From positions 1-33,337 of the forward strand of contig CAAGRQ010000210.1 of assembly GCA_900772705.1 (NCBI GenBank): 33,337 nt of DNA. Reading direction: 5' to 3'. Position 1 is the stretch's first letter, and each line of letters begins with the position of its first letter. Shown here one piece after another: positions 14,950 through 21,749 of the stretch. The notes under the pieces are model-generated. The model saw nothing but the letters and a program-made list of their open reading frames with translations, was not told the origin of the DNA and made no database searches. The DNA is from Clostridia bacterium. Its GTDB lineage: Bacteria; Bacillota; Clostridia; Oscillospirales; Acutalibacteraceae. Both the position numbers and the translations under genes were made by a program.

Positions 14950-15210
14950 GTTGAGAATATAATTTTTTGCGCGTTTTATTCCATCATAAACGCAAAAAGA
15001 AAAAGAGACGGGCGTAACACTCGTCTCTTTCCCTCTCTGTCTATAACAAACTATAGGAGGACAGGAACTCAAAACGGTTGCGGCTCCGTTTTGAGCGTAC
15101 ACACATTATAGTAAATTGTTACCAAGTTGTCAAGTAAAAAGTTTAGACTTTTTTTGCATTTTATACAAAAACCGACTTTTGTTGACTTTTTTCTGTACAA
15201 AACAACATTT
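14950..15210. other. Gene-free stretch with two strong hairpins
   Basis: No supported gene lies between 14732 and 15355. After repeat copy B come AAAGAGACG/CGTCTCTTT (15002-15030), followed by TTTCCCTCTCTG, and a perfect 10-base stem CTCAAAACGG-ttgcggct-CCGTTTTGAG (15068-15095). The first could be a weak terminator. The second has no T run and could be part of a small RNA or a second repeat remnant. The rest is AT-rich. Confidence 0.6.
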
Positions 15211-15261
15211 TTGTCGCATATTTGTCACATTTTGTCGATATATTTTTGGGACTAATTAGTC
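15211..15261 (+). promoter_or_regulatory. Phased TTGTC direct repeats and a perfect palindrome upstream of the promoter
   Basis: TTGTC occurs at 15211, 15222 and 15232 within TTTGTCnnAT-type units, 11 and 10 bases apart, so all three face the same side of the helix. A perfect 12-base palindrome, GACTAATTAGTC (15250-15261), ends 8 bases before the -35 of the next promoter. The layout is that expected of activator and repressor sites; the proteins are unknown. Confidence 0.55.
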
Positions 15262-15269
15262 GAAAAATA

Positions 15270-15298
15270 TTGACATAATACATATGTTCTACTAATAT
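15270..15298 (+). promoter_or_regulatory. Promoter of the small sigma-like gene pair
   Basis: TTGACA (15270-15275, perfect consensus) and TAATAT (15293-15298) have a 17-base spacer. AAGAAGGG precedes the ATG at 15356. Confidence 0.75.
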
Positions 15299-15355
15299 GA
15301 ATATTAGATTAGCGAACCACTCAAGTTAATCAATATACAGAAAGAAGGGCATACG

Positions 15356-15571
15356 ATGACGATTAATGAATTGGCTCAGGAATATGAGCAGCAGTATAAG
15401 ATACTTTCCGCAAGACTTGACGCAATGAAACCTTTGCTGAATGTTTACCGTGGAAACGACCTTGTTCTGCTGAGAAGAAAAATAAGAATATACTACGATA
15501 TGGCTTGTGAATGCAAAAGAACTGCATCAATGCTTTTTGGTTATTATGATGAGGAGGACCTGTATGATTGA
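15356..15571 (+). CDS. Small helical protein of unknown function, paired with a sigma-region-4-like gene
   Basis: I do not recognise this 71-residue protein. It is predicted to be largely helical and soluble, with alternating charged and hydrophobic residues (LAQEYEQQYKILSARLDAM and RGNDLVLLRRKIRIYYDMA) and two Cys at 51 and 53. The C-terminus is acidic (YYDEEDLYD). It shares a consensus promoter with the next gene and overlaps it by 8 bases, so the two are probably made in equal amounts and may bind each other. By analogy with two-part sigma factors such as SigO-RsoA of B. subtilis, it could supply the part missing from its neighbour, but no region 2 motif is visible. Confidence 0.7.
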   Translation: MTINELAQEYEQQYKILSARLDAMKPLLNVYRGNDLVLLRRKIRIYYDMACECKRTASMLFGYYDEEDLYD

Positions 15572-15890
15572 TTTTACGGAAAATTATTTTAACTCGAATT
15601 ATTCTCAGCTTGACGGCTACGACAGAGAAAAGGCAAAACAAAAAGCACTTCAGACCGTTGTGCCGCTGATAATGGATAACGAACTTACGCCAAAGCAAAA
15701 TATCTGTCTGAGATATAAGTACATAAATAATAAAAACCAAAAGGAAATTGCAGAACTCCTTAAACTTTCTCAGCCCACCGTATCAAGGCATATAAATGCC
15801 GCAAAGGACATTATGAATAATTCGCTTAAGTATTGTTACATTGCTTTATCTAAGGCTATAGACGAATACGAAAGACTCAGTACACAGTAA
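15564..15890 (+). CDS. Sigma-70 region 4-like helix-turn-helix protein
   Basis: The 108-residue protein ends in a sigma region 4-type helix-turn-helix. LTPKQNICLRYKYINNKNQ (about 41-59) resembles the region 4 entry helix, and KEIAELLKLSQPTVSRHINAA (about 60-80) resembles the recognition helices. Regions 1-3 are missing, so it is not a complete sigma factor. GAGGAGG at 15551 decides the ATG at 15564. A longer frame from 15507 lies wholly within the preceding gene and is rejected. It overlaps that gene by 8 bases. It may be half of a two-part sigma factor or a stand-alone DNA-binding regulator; no target can be named. Confidence 0.75.
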   Translation: MIDFTENYFNSNYSQLDGYDREKAKQKALQTVVPLIMDNELTPKQNICLRYKYINNKNQKEIAELLKLSQPTVSRHINAAKDIMNNSLKYCYIALSKAIDEYERLSTQ

Positions 15891-16031
15891 AATTTAATAC
15901 TGTTTTGCCTTTTATATTTTAATTCTGTACCCTAAAAAGTATTTATTTTTACATCTTTTTTAATGGTTAATGCGGTTGTATAATACTCCTAAATGACTAG
16001 ATTATATTTGATTTTATAAGGAGGAAACAAA

Positions 16032-16562
16032 ATGAAAACAAAAACGAAAACCAATGTAAAAAAGATTTGTCTTACCGGTCTTATGGCGGCTATGGTTACG
16101 GTGTGCACGGCATTTATTAAGATACCTACGGGAATTAATGCAGGCTATCTTCATTTCGGCGACAGTATGATTTATATCAGCGGCTGTATTCTCGGTCCAT
16201 GGGCACTTTTGGCTTCGGCAATCGGCGGTGCGCTTGCGGATATTTTGGCAGGTTCGCCTCAGTGGGCAATAGCCACTGCAATTATAAAAGCGCTAAATTC
16301 CGTGCCGTTCGTAATTATGGCGGCTGAATATAAAAAGAAGAATAATACCGTTAAAGTTGTTAATAAGTACACTTCGCCCATGGTCATTGTTTCGGGTCTT
16401 ATTACGATTTTCGGTTATCTTCTCGCAGAAGGAATTATGTATTCGTTCCCGTCGGCACTCACCTCCGTTCCGTTTTCCATCGTTCAGGCAGTGGGTTCTG
16501 CAATTATATTCTTTGTTGTCGGTAAGATTTTTGATAAGGCGAATTTACAAAAATATATCTGA
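16032..16562 (+). CDS. ECF transporter S component (vitamin-type substrate-binding membrane subunit)
   Basis: The 176-residue protein has about five to six hydrophobic helices after a basic N-terminus. It carries the block typical of ECF substrate-capture subunits: GYLHFGDSMIYISGCILGP (about 38-56), then GGALADILAGSPQWA with Asp and Gly-rich turns. Such subunits bind a vitamin or precursor and dock with a shared EcfT/EcfA1/EcfA2 module, which is not in this window. Substrate cannot be assigned; the family includes pyrimidine and thiamin-precursor transporters, and I saw no riboswitch in the 141-base leader. AAGGAGG precedes the ATG, TATAAT is at 15979-15984 with no clear -35, and a strong terminator follows. 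Confidence 0.88.
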   Translation: MKTKTKTNVKKICLTGLMAAMVTVCTAFIKIPTGINAGYLHFGDSMIYISGCILGPWALLASAIGGALADILAGSPQWAIATAIIKALNSVPFVIMAAEYKKKNNTVKVVNKYTSPMVIVSGLITIFGYLLAEGIMYSFPSALTSVPFSIVQAVGSAIIFFVVGKIFDKANLQKYI

Positions 16563-16596
16563 CATTGATATTAAATCGGACTGTCTAAAGTAAAGT

Positions 16597-16627
16597 AAAA
16601 CAGCACCTCGTTTTGAGGTGCTGTTTT
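16597..16627. terminator. Bidirectional terminator
   Basis: A perfect 13-base stem, AAAACAGCACCTC-gtttt-GAGGTGCTGTTTT, ends in T on plus and, by symmetry, on minus. It separates the convergent ECF and YczE-like genes. Confidence 0.92.
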
Positions 16628-16739
16628 GCGTACCCCGTCGCTACTCGGGATACAAAGGAGTAAATTTATATAAAATCTAAAAGGCTATATATTAAAAGGT
16701 TGGGGAAGTTATTCCGGCAACCTTGGTTGCAACCATGTT

Positions 16740-17582
16740 TTATAATTTGTTGATTACGGTGAAAGCATCAGACTTGATGTCTAAATCTTTCGGGTTGTGG
16801 TCTTTTGGTACTTTGTTCTTTACCATAGCTCCGCTGATCATAAAGAAAGCCACATCCTTGCTGAGCCTTCCGTAGTCAACATTAAGAATTTTTGATGTTA
16901 CCTTTTCGCTGAAGAAGTTTACCAGCGGTCCCATCATAAATGCTGTGATAACAGTTCCGATGCCAATGTTTTTTACACCGGACAAATCACCTTTGAGCAG
17001 TGCGGTCAATCCGCCGCTGACAATCAGTCCTATGAGTATTACGAGCACATCTGTAAATACTCTTACCCATTTGTACGGAATGTTTGTCGCTCTGTTTATC
17101 ATAAAACCGATGCTGTCGTAAGGACCTACACCGATGTTGCAAACGAAGAACAGAGAGCAGGAAAAGCACAAAACCACAATGCCTGCCGCAAGTAAAGCAA
17201 TGCGAAGTGCAAGACCGTCGCCGCTCGCTTTAACGCTCGGCTCAATAATCTTTTCAAACAATTCGCACGAGTAACCAACGCCAACCATATTAATCAATGT
17301 GCCTACACCGATGAGTCCACGGTGAGCAACTATAACCACAAAAACTATGATTACAGCGTTGACAATCAGCTGATAGGTTCCGTAGCCTATTCCCAATGTC
17401 GAAGAGACGTTCATATTCATTGATGTAAAGGGGTCAACACCAAAGCCCGAAACGGAAAACAATGCAATTCCCATTCCCATGACTACGATGGAAAGGACAG
17501 TCAACACAACACGTTTAACCATATTATGCTGAACAAACATATCTTTAATATATCCGTATGCTTCCTTTTCAAACTTTTTCAT
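16740..17582 (-). CDS. YczE/YitT-like integral membrane protein
   Basis: The 280-residue protein has about five to six membrane helices. It contains two similar blocks, GIALFSVSGFGVDPFTSMN and FFVCNIGVGPYDSIGFMIN, the internal duplication that marks the YczE/YyaS family. Members are widespread in Firmicutes, and their substrate is not known. The ATG at 17582 is chosen because GAGAGG lies 7 bases upstream. A GTG at 17633 would extend the frame by 17 residues but sits directly beside the -10 box of the promoter found here. It is monocistronic, downstream of spoVT on the same strand but with its own promoter. Confidence 0.85.
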   Translation of the reverse strand: MKKFEKEAYGYIKDMFVQHNMVKRVVLTVLSIVVMGMGIALFSVSGFGVDPFTSMNMNVSSTLGIGYGTYQLIVNAVIIVFVVIVAHRGLIGVGTLINMVGVGYSCELFEKIIEPSVKASGDGLALRIALLAAGIVVLCFSCSLFFVCNIGVGPYDSIGFMINRATNIPYKWVRVFTDVLVILIGLIVSGGLTALLKGDLSGVKNIGIGTVITAFMMGPLVNFFSEKVTSKILNVDYGRLSKDVAFFMISGAMVKNKVPKDHNPKDLDIKSDAFTVINKL

Positions 17583-17635
17583 GAATATGCCTCTCACCCG
17601 GCAACAATTTTGCCTTTTTCCTCTCTCTTGCACAC

Positions 17636-17663
17636 ATTATATACCGCTAAGAAGAAAAATCAA
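17636..17663 (-). promoter_or_regulatory. Promoter of the YczE-like gene
   Basis: On the minus strand TTGATT (17663-17658) and TATAAT (17641-17636) have a 16-base spacer. Its position rules out the upstream GTG start of the gene. Confidence 0.6.
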
Positions 17664-17740
17664 GACCTTTTTGTGATATTCTAGGTTTTGTATAGTGTAA
17701 CCAAAGTTATTCGGTAAAATTTGTGCATATTGCACAATGA

Positions 17741-18277
17741 CTATTCCATCTGTTTTCCTAAAAACGAAGCGGCAACCTGAACAAGTTTAATGTCCGCTTC
17801 GCTCGGCAGTTCGCCGCCGTCGCCGTCAAAAAGCGCTACCGCACCGCTGACATCGCCTGCATATATTATGGGATATACCACCTGCGCCTGTCTGTCGTAT
17901 CCTTCGATTGCGGACATGGACGGCACTTTGTCGGTCTTTATGTGGATTTGTCTGTTTGTCATAAGTTCCTCGAGACTCTTCGTAACTCTGCGTTCGAGCA
18001 CTTCTCGCTTGTTAATTCCCGACGCCGCTATTACGTGGTCATTGTCCGTAATTACTACGGGCAACCCTGCACCCTTGTGAAGCACTTCGGCGTATTCGCC
18101 CGCCATGCCCGACAGTTCTCCTATCGGCGAGTATTTTTTGAATATGACTTCTCCCTCGCTGTCGGTGTATATTTCAAGCGGGTCACCCTCTTTGATTCTG
18201 AAAGAGCGGCGGATTTCCTTGGGTATTACTATTCTGCCAAGGTCATCGATTCGCCTAACGATACCTGTTGCTTTCAT
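17741..18277 (-). CDS. spoVT: Stage V sporulation protein T (AbrB-type regulator)
   Basis: SpoVT tunes sigma-G-dependent genes in the forespore. The protein begins MKATGIVRRIDDLGRIVIP, the AbrB-like swapped-hairpin DNA-binding domain (1-52). A GAF-like sensor domain follows (about 60-178). The 178-residue length equals that of the B. subtilis protein. Two ATGs lie close together; AGGAG is 7 bases from the second (18277) but touches the first (18283), so the second is used. A longer frame to 18343 is rejected. It implies that this organism, or its recent ancestors, can sporulate. A sigma-G-type promoter could not be identified with confidence in the 232-base gap shared with putP. Confidence 0.94.
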   Translation of the reverse strand: MKATGIVRRIDDLGRIVIPKEIRRSFRIKEGDPLEIYTDSEGEVIFKKYSPIGELSGMAGEYAEVLHKGAGLPVVITDNDHVIAASGINKREVLERRVTKSLEELMTNRQIHIKTDKVPSMSAIEGYDRQAQVVYPIIYAGDVSGAVALFDGDGGELPSEADIKLVQVAASFLGKQME

Positions 18278-18433
18278 TTTCATTCTCCTAATCCTATATT
18301 TTTTACTGTTATATTTTGCACATTTAATTCCGATTAATACCACCCGACCGCTTCTATTTTTTGGAAAAAATACGGATTTTTACAGTTTTATAAAAATATG
18401 GTTTTACCCGTTTATTTTTCAGTCGGTATAAAT

Positions 18434-18462
18434 TTGCATTATCGCTTATTTTGTGTTATTAT
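18434..18462 (+). promoter_or_regulatory. Promoter of putP
   Basis: TTGCAT (18434-18439) and TATTAT (18457-18462) are 17 bases apart. A second TATAAT at 18484-18489 has no matching -35. GGAGG at 18499-18503 is the putP ribosome binding site. Confidence 0.5.
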
Positions 18463-18509
18463 ATATTGTATTTATTTTTTCAATATAATAGAGAAAACGG
18501 AGGAAAATT

Positions 18510-20066
18510 ATGACTACGGCACAAATTTGTATGATGGCTTCCATTGTTGTCTATCTGTTCGCTATGGTGCTCATCGGTGTTGCTTATTCAAAAAAGACAA
18601 AAAATGTTAATGATTTCTATTTGGGAGGCAGAAAACTCGGTCCGCTTGTTACCGCTATGAGTGCGGAGGCTTCGGATATGAGCAGCTATCTGCTTATGGG
18701 TCTGCCGGGACTCGCTTTGCTTACAGGCACTGCGGATGTAGGTTGGACGGTTATCGGTCTTGCGGTAGGTACTTATCTTAATTGGCTTATTGTGGCAAAG
18801 AAACTCAGAAATTACTCGGACCATATCGGTGCGATTACCATTCCCGATTATTTTTCGATAAGATATAAGGACGATAAGAGAATTCTCATGGCGCTTACTG
18901 CACTCATTATTATAATTTTCTTTGTTCCTTATACCGCATCGGGATTCAGTGCCTGCGGTAAACTGTTCGGTACTCTTTTCGGTGTTGATTACCATATCGC
19001 TATGGTTGTTTCAGCTGTTATAATTGTCGGTTATACCTCGCTCGGCGGCTTTAATGCGGCATCGTTTACCGATTTTATTCAGTCGATTATTATGACCGTT
19101 GCCCTGATAATTGTTGTTATCTTCGGTATCAGTAAGGCAGGCGGTATCGACGCTGTTGTAAATAATGCAAAGGCTCTCGACGGCTATATGAGTATGTTTA
19201 CCTCGTATTCAAGAACAGCGGTTACCGAAACCGGAACGAGTGCTCCGTACAGCGTTTTGACCATAGTTTCTACCCTCGCTTGGGGTCTTGGATATTTCGG
19301 AATGCCTCACATTCTTCTCAGATTTATGGCTATCGAAAATCCGAATAAGATTAAAACTTCTCGCCGTGTCGCAACTGTTTGGGTTGTGATTTCCATGGCG
19401 ATTGCGGTAATTATCGGTATCGTGGGCAACGCTCTTATGAACGGCGGCATTATCTCATCCGTTGCCGCAGACGGTACTCCTGCCGATAAAGAAACCATTA
19501 TTATCCTTGTTGCAAAATTTCTTGCCGAGCACGGCATCGTTCCCGCTCTCATTGCAGGCGTTATTCTTGCAGGTATTCTTGCCAGCACAATGTCCACTTC
19601 GGACAGCCAGCTTCTTGCGGCTTCGTCCTCTGTCAGCGAGAACATTCTCGGCGGATTGCTTAAATTAAATTTGAGCGAAACCGCAAAGATGATTGTTGCC
19701 CGTGTAACGCTTATCGTTATTGCGGTTATCGGCGTGGTCGTTGCTTGGGACCAAAATAGCAGCGTGTTTAAGATTGTATCGTTTGCTTGGGCAGGTTTCG
19801 GCGCAGCGTTCGGACCGGTTATGCTCTTATCTCTTTTCTGGAGAAGAAGTAATAAATACGGCGCAATCGCAGGCGTTTTTGCAGGCGGCGCTATGGTATT
19901 TATTTGGAAGTTCCTCATTGCAGGTCTTGCACCTGTGCTTAATGTGTATGAACTTTTGCCGGCATTCCTTACGGGTCTTGTGGTAAATGTGGTTGTGTCT
20001 CTTCTCACACCTAAGCCGGAAAAAGAAATTACAGACGCATTCGACGAAGTTAAGAAAATCAAGTAA
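18510..20066 (+). CDS. putP: Sodium/proline symporter
   Basis: PutP imports L-proline with Na+ across the cytoplasmic membrane. The 518-residue, roughly 13-helix protein belongs to the sodium:solute symporter family. It carries PutP hallmarks: MSAEASDMSSYLLMGLPG (50-67), GYFGMPHILLRFMA (261-274) and the Na+-site helix STMSTSDSQLLAASS (359-373). GGAGG is correctly spaced before the ATG. It is followed after 30 bases by a short DtxR-type regulator in the same direction, with no terminator between them, so the two are likely co-transcribed. Proline specificity is inferred from the motifs; pantothenate or other SSS substrates are less likely. Confidence 0.9.
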   Translation: MTTAQICMMASIVVYLFAMVLIGVAYSKKTKNVNDFYLGGRKLGPLVTAMSAEASDMSSYLLMGLPGLALLTGTADVGWTVIGLAVGTYLNWLIVAKKLRNYSDHIGAITIPDYFSIRYKDDKRILMALTALIIIIFFVPYTASGFSACGKLFGTLFGVDYHIAMVVSAVIIVGYTSLGGFNAASFTDFIQSIIMTVALIIVVIFGISKAGGIDAVVNNAKALDGYMSMFTSYSRTAVTETGTSAPYSVLTIVSTLAWGLGYFGMPHILLRFMAIENPNKIKTSRRVATVWVVISMAIAVIIGIVGNALMNGGIISSVAADGTPADKETIIILVAKFLAEHGIVPALIAGVILAGILASTMSTSDSQLLAASSSVSENILGGLLKLNLSETAKMIVARVTLIVIAVIGVVVAWDQNSSVFKIVSFAWAGFGAAFGPVMLLSLFWRRSNKYGAIAGVFAGGAMVFIWKFLIAGLAPVLNVYELLPAFLTGLVVNVVVSLLTPKPEKEITDAFDEVKKIK

Positions 20067-20096
20067 TAAACAGTATTTATTTTATTGGGAGTTAAT

Positions 20097-20456
20097 ATGC
20101 ACGAATCAGGAGAAATGTACCTTGAAACAATTTATGTTTTGGGTCAAAAGCAGCAGAATGTCCGTTCTATTGATGTTGCGGAGGAAATGGGCTTTTCAAA
20201 GCCGAGCGTAAGCCGTGGCGTCAGTATTTTGAAACAGCAGGGATATTTAACCGTTGACGGGAACGGCTTTCTTGAGTTGACCGACAGCGGTATGGATTTG
20301 GCAAAAAAGATATATGAGCGCCATACTATTTTGACCGAGGCACTCGTAAGACTCGGCGTTGATCCCGAGATTGCTCAGCAGGACGCCTGTAAGATGGAGC
20401 ATATTATTTCCGACGAAACCCTAAACGCTTTCAAAAGGCATATGGGTAAGGACTGA
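20097..20456 (+). CDS. Short DtxR/MntR-family metal-dependent repressor
   Basis: The 119-residue protein has a winged helix-turn-helix (about 1-65) and a dimerisation/metal-binding domain (66-119). The SH3-like third domain of DtxR is missing, as in MntR. The ligands look DtxR-like rather than MntR-like: Met7 in EMYLETIY, Glu10, His76 in YERHT, and Cys98, Glu101 and His102 in DACKMEHIISDE. This favours Fe(II) as the sensed metal, although Mn(II) cannot be excluded. GGGAG ends 5 bases before the ATG at 20097; a TTG at 20085 overlaps that ribosome binding site and is rejected. No metal transporter is adjacent, so its targets are probably elsewhere. Confidence 0.88.
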   Translation: MHESGEMYLETIYVLGQKQQNVRSIDVAEEMGFSKPSVSRGVSILKQQGYLTVDGNGFLELTDSGMDLAKKIYERHTILTEALVRLGVDPEIAQQDACKMEHIISDETLNAFKRHMGKD

Positions 20457-20486
20457 ATATTCGTAAATTAAATAGGTTTTGTATTT

Positions 20487-20517
20487 AGGGAGGCTCGAAA
20501 CAGAGTCTCCCTTTTTT
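20487..20517 (+). terminator. Terminator of putP-regulator unit
   Basis: AGGGAGGCTC-gaaaca-GAGTCTCCCT forms a stem with one internal mismatch and is followed by TTTTT. Confidence 0.9.
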
Positions 20518-20523
20518 AATTTA

Positions 20524-20586
20524 TTAACATTTATTTTTGATTTATTCAAAATTTATATTGACAATAAATTGAATAAATGTTAATAT
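20524..20586 (+). promoter_or_regulatory. Promoter with candidate operator for the accessory gene pair
   Basis: TTGACA (20558-20563, perfect) and TAATAT (20581-20586) have a 17-base spacer. TTGAATAAATGTTAA (20569-20583) covers the spacer and part of the -10 box. Its inverse appears upstream as TTAACATTTATT (20524-20535) and TTTATTCAA (20541-20549). A repressor bound at both sides would close the promoter. GAGGTG lies before the ATG at 20620. Confidence 0.6.
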
Positions 20587-20619
20587 AAACTCGAAAGAAA
20601 AACAGAAAGAGGTGTTTTT

Positions 20620-21102
20620 ATGCAGTATGAAACTGTAATATTGGAATTAATGTCAAGGGTTCAAAAGTTAGAGGAAGAAGTTTCAGAACTTAAAGCATCT
20701 GTCGAATTTAATGAAAAAAAACAAGTAAAACGAAATGTTAAGGTCAAACCCGAAATGATTGAGCTTTGTTATGAAAAAGCAAAGTTGCTTTGTAATAACG
20801 AAAACTTGAATATGGACGATTTGGCACAAGAGGTTTCAAAACAGACAGGAATGAATTTCAATACTGCGAAAATGAATATCCATTCTATCACAAAAATGCT
20901 AACAGGCGAGGGATATAACAGAATACTAAGTTCTGATTCGCTCGATTTGTGCCTGAGCCTGATCTATGATGAATATGGTTATGGTGGATTGTATAAGGCG
21001 TTAAAATCGACGAAACTCCATATCGAATATTTGAAAACAAAGGATATGGCTACAGCAAAACTGTTGTCGGTTTATGATAAGTATGAGCAGATGATAAAGT
21101 GA
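20620..21102 (+). CDS. Coiled-coil/helical protein of unknown function, first gene of an accessory pair
   Basis: The 160-residue protein starts with a short coiled coil (about 5-35, LMSRVQKLEEEVSELKASVE). A helical domain follows (about 45-155), with TGMNFNTAKMNIHSITKML, EGYNRILSSDS and YGYGGLYKALKSTKLHIEYL. From memory, similar Mxx..G..Y.R..S...L...YG...L..AL patterns occur in helical domains attached to HNH-type or restriction-like proteins, but no nuclease motif is present here. Base use is visibly more A-rich than in the neighbours (runs such as GAAAAAAAACAAG), hinting at recent acquisition. It has its own strong promoter with a candidate operator, and the next gene starts 14 bases later. 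No function is assigned. Confidence 0.75.
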   Translation: MQYETVILELMSRVQKLEEEVSELKASVEFNEKKQVKRNVKVKPEMIELCYEKAKLLCNNENLNMDDLAQEVSKQTGMNFNTAKMNIHSITKMLTGEGYNRILSSDSLDLCLSLIYDEYGYGGLYKALKSTKLHIEYLKTKDMATAKLLSVYDKYEQMIK

Positions 21103-21116
21103 TTTAGGAGGTTAAT

Positions 21117-21536
21117 ATGGGAAACGGTATAAGTGATGTATTAAGAACATTGTATAATTATAACGGCGGTGAAATCGTTGTTTCAACATTGAGAGGTAAA
21201 CAGCACAAGGTGCAAATATCTAATGACGGCACATATTTTTACAGTAATACCGGACTTAGAGAGCCAAATCATCTGAAATTGGAATGGTTTGATAAGATAG
21301 TAAAATACATTGTGGATAATGGCGGCAGAGTTAAAAAGGGCGGCTCTCGTAATAAAAATGCGAAAGTCGGTTACGAAAATTGTGCATACGGTACACTTGC
21401 GTATTATGTCGCAACTGAGTGCTACGGTAAGAAAGTAGGAGATTCGTCTTTTGACCCCATTTTTATGGTGGCGGCGATTTTGGATAACGCAGGCATTTGT
21501 AAAAATGAAAGAGGATACATAAGCATAAACAGATAA
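21117..21536 (+). CDS. Protein of unknown function, second gene of an accessory pair
   Basis: I do not recognise this 139-residue soluble protein. The first part looks like beta strands around GGEIVVSTLRGKQHKVQIS (about 17-35). A basic, Gly-rich linker follows (VKKGGSRNKNAKVG, about 72-85). The last part is probably helical (CAYGTLAYYVATECYG, then DPIFMVAAILDNAGI). AGGAGG is well placed 8 bases before the ATG. Its promoter, shared with the preceding gene, and the terminator that follows make the two genes a self-contained unit inserted between putP/regulator and the ymdB operon. Antitoxin, defence or element-encoded roles are possible, but nothing in the sequence decides among them. Confidence 0.72.
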   Translation: MGNGISDVLRTLYNYNGGEIVVSTLRGKQHKVQISNDGTYFYSNTGLREPNHLKLEWFDKIVKYIVDNGGRVKKGGSRNKNAKVGYENCAYGTLAYYVATECYGKKVGDSSFDPIFMVAAILDNAGICKNERGYISINR

Positions 21537-21549
21537 GTAAAACGGTAAT

Positions 21550-21583
21550 GGCTTGGGAGTGTGAAATTCCCGAGCCTTTATTT
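21550..21583 (+). terminator. Terminator of the accessory pair
   Basis: GGCTTGGGA pairs with TCCCGAGCC around a 9-base loop (one G-T pair) and is followed by TTTATTT. A further GC-rich, T-ended stretch to about 21642 may add a second weak terminator. Confidence 0.7.
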
Positions 21584-21676
21584 CGGTCGGTTTATTTTTA
21601 TCGGCGGGGTTTTGGGCTTTTATCAGCCGTTCGGTCTTTTTTAATTTTGTATTAATAATGAAACGATAAACTTTAC

Positions 21677-21705
21677 TTGTATTTTGTTATAGTATAATAT
21701 ATAAT
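21677..21705 (+). promoter_or_regulatory. Promoter of the ymdB-to-PHP operon
   Basis: TTGTAT (21677-21682) and TATAAT (21700-21705) have a 17-base spacer. A second TATAAT is at 21693-21698. Transcription would start near 21712, about 38 bases before the TTG start of the first gene. Confidence 0.55.
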
Positions 21706-21749
21706 AAAATAAATTATATTAGATTATGTATAGCAGAAACGGTGAAAGT

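Noticed and set aside
15891..16031. Riboswitch ahead of the ECF S component
   Set aside because: The leader is only 141 bases, very AT-rich, and shows none of the conserved stems of thiamin, FMN, folate or other known vitamin riboswitches.
16717..16730. GCAACC-TT-GGTTGC palindrome after the YczE-like gene as a terminator
   Set aside because: No T run follows on the minus strand; the bidirectional hairpin at 16597-16627 is a better terminator.
17583..17633. GTG start for the YczE-like gene at 17633
   Set aside because: It lies 3 bases from the -10 box, so transcription would begin downstream of it; the ATG at 17582 has its own ribosome binding site.
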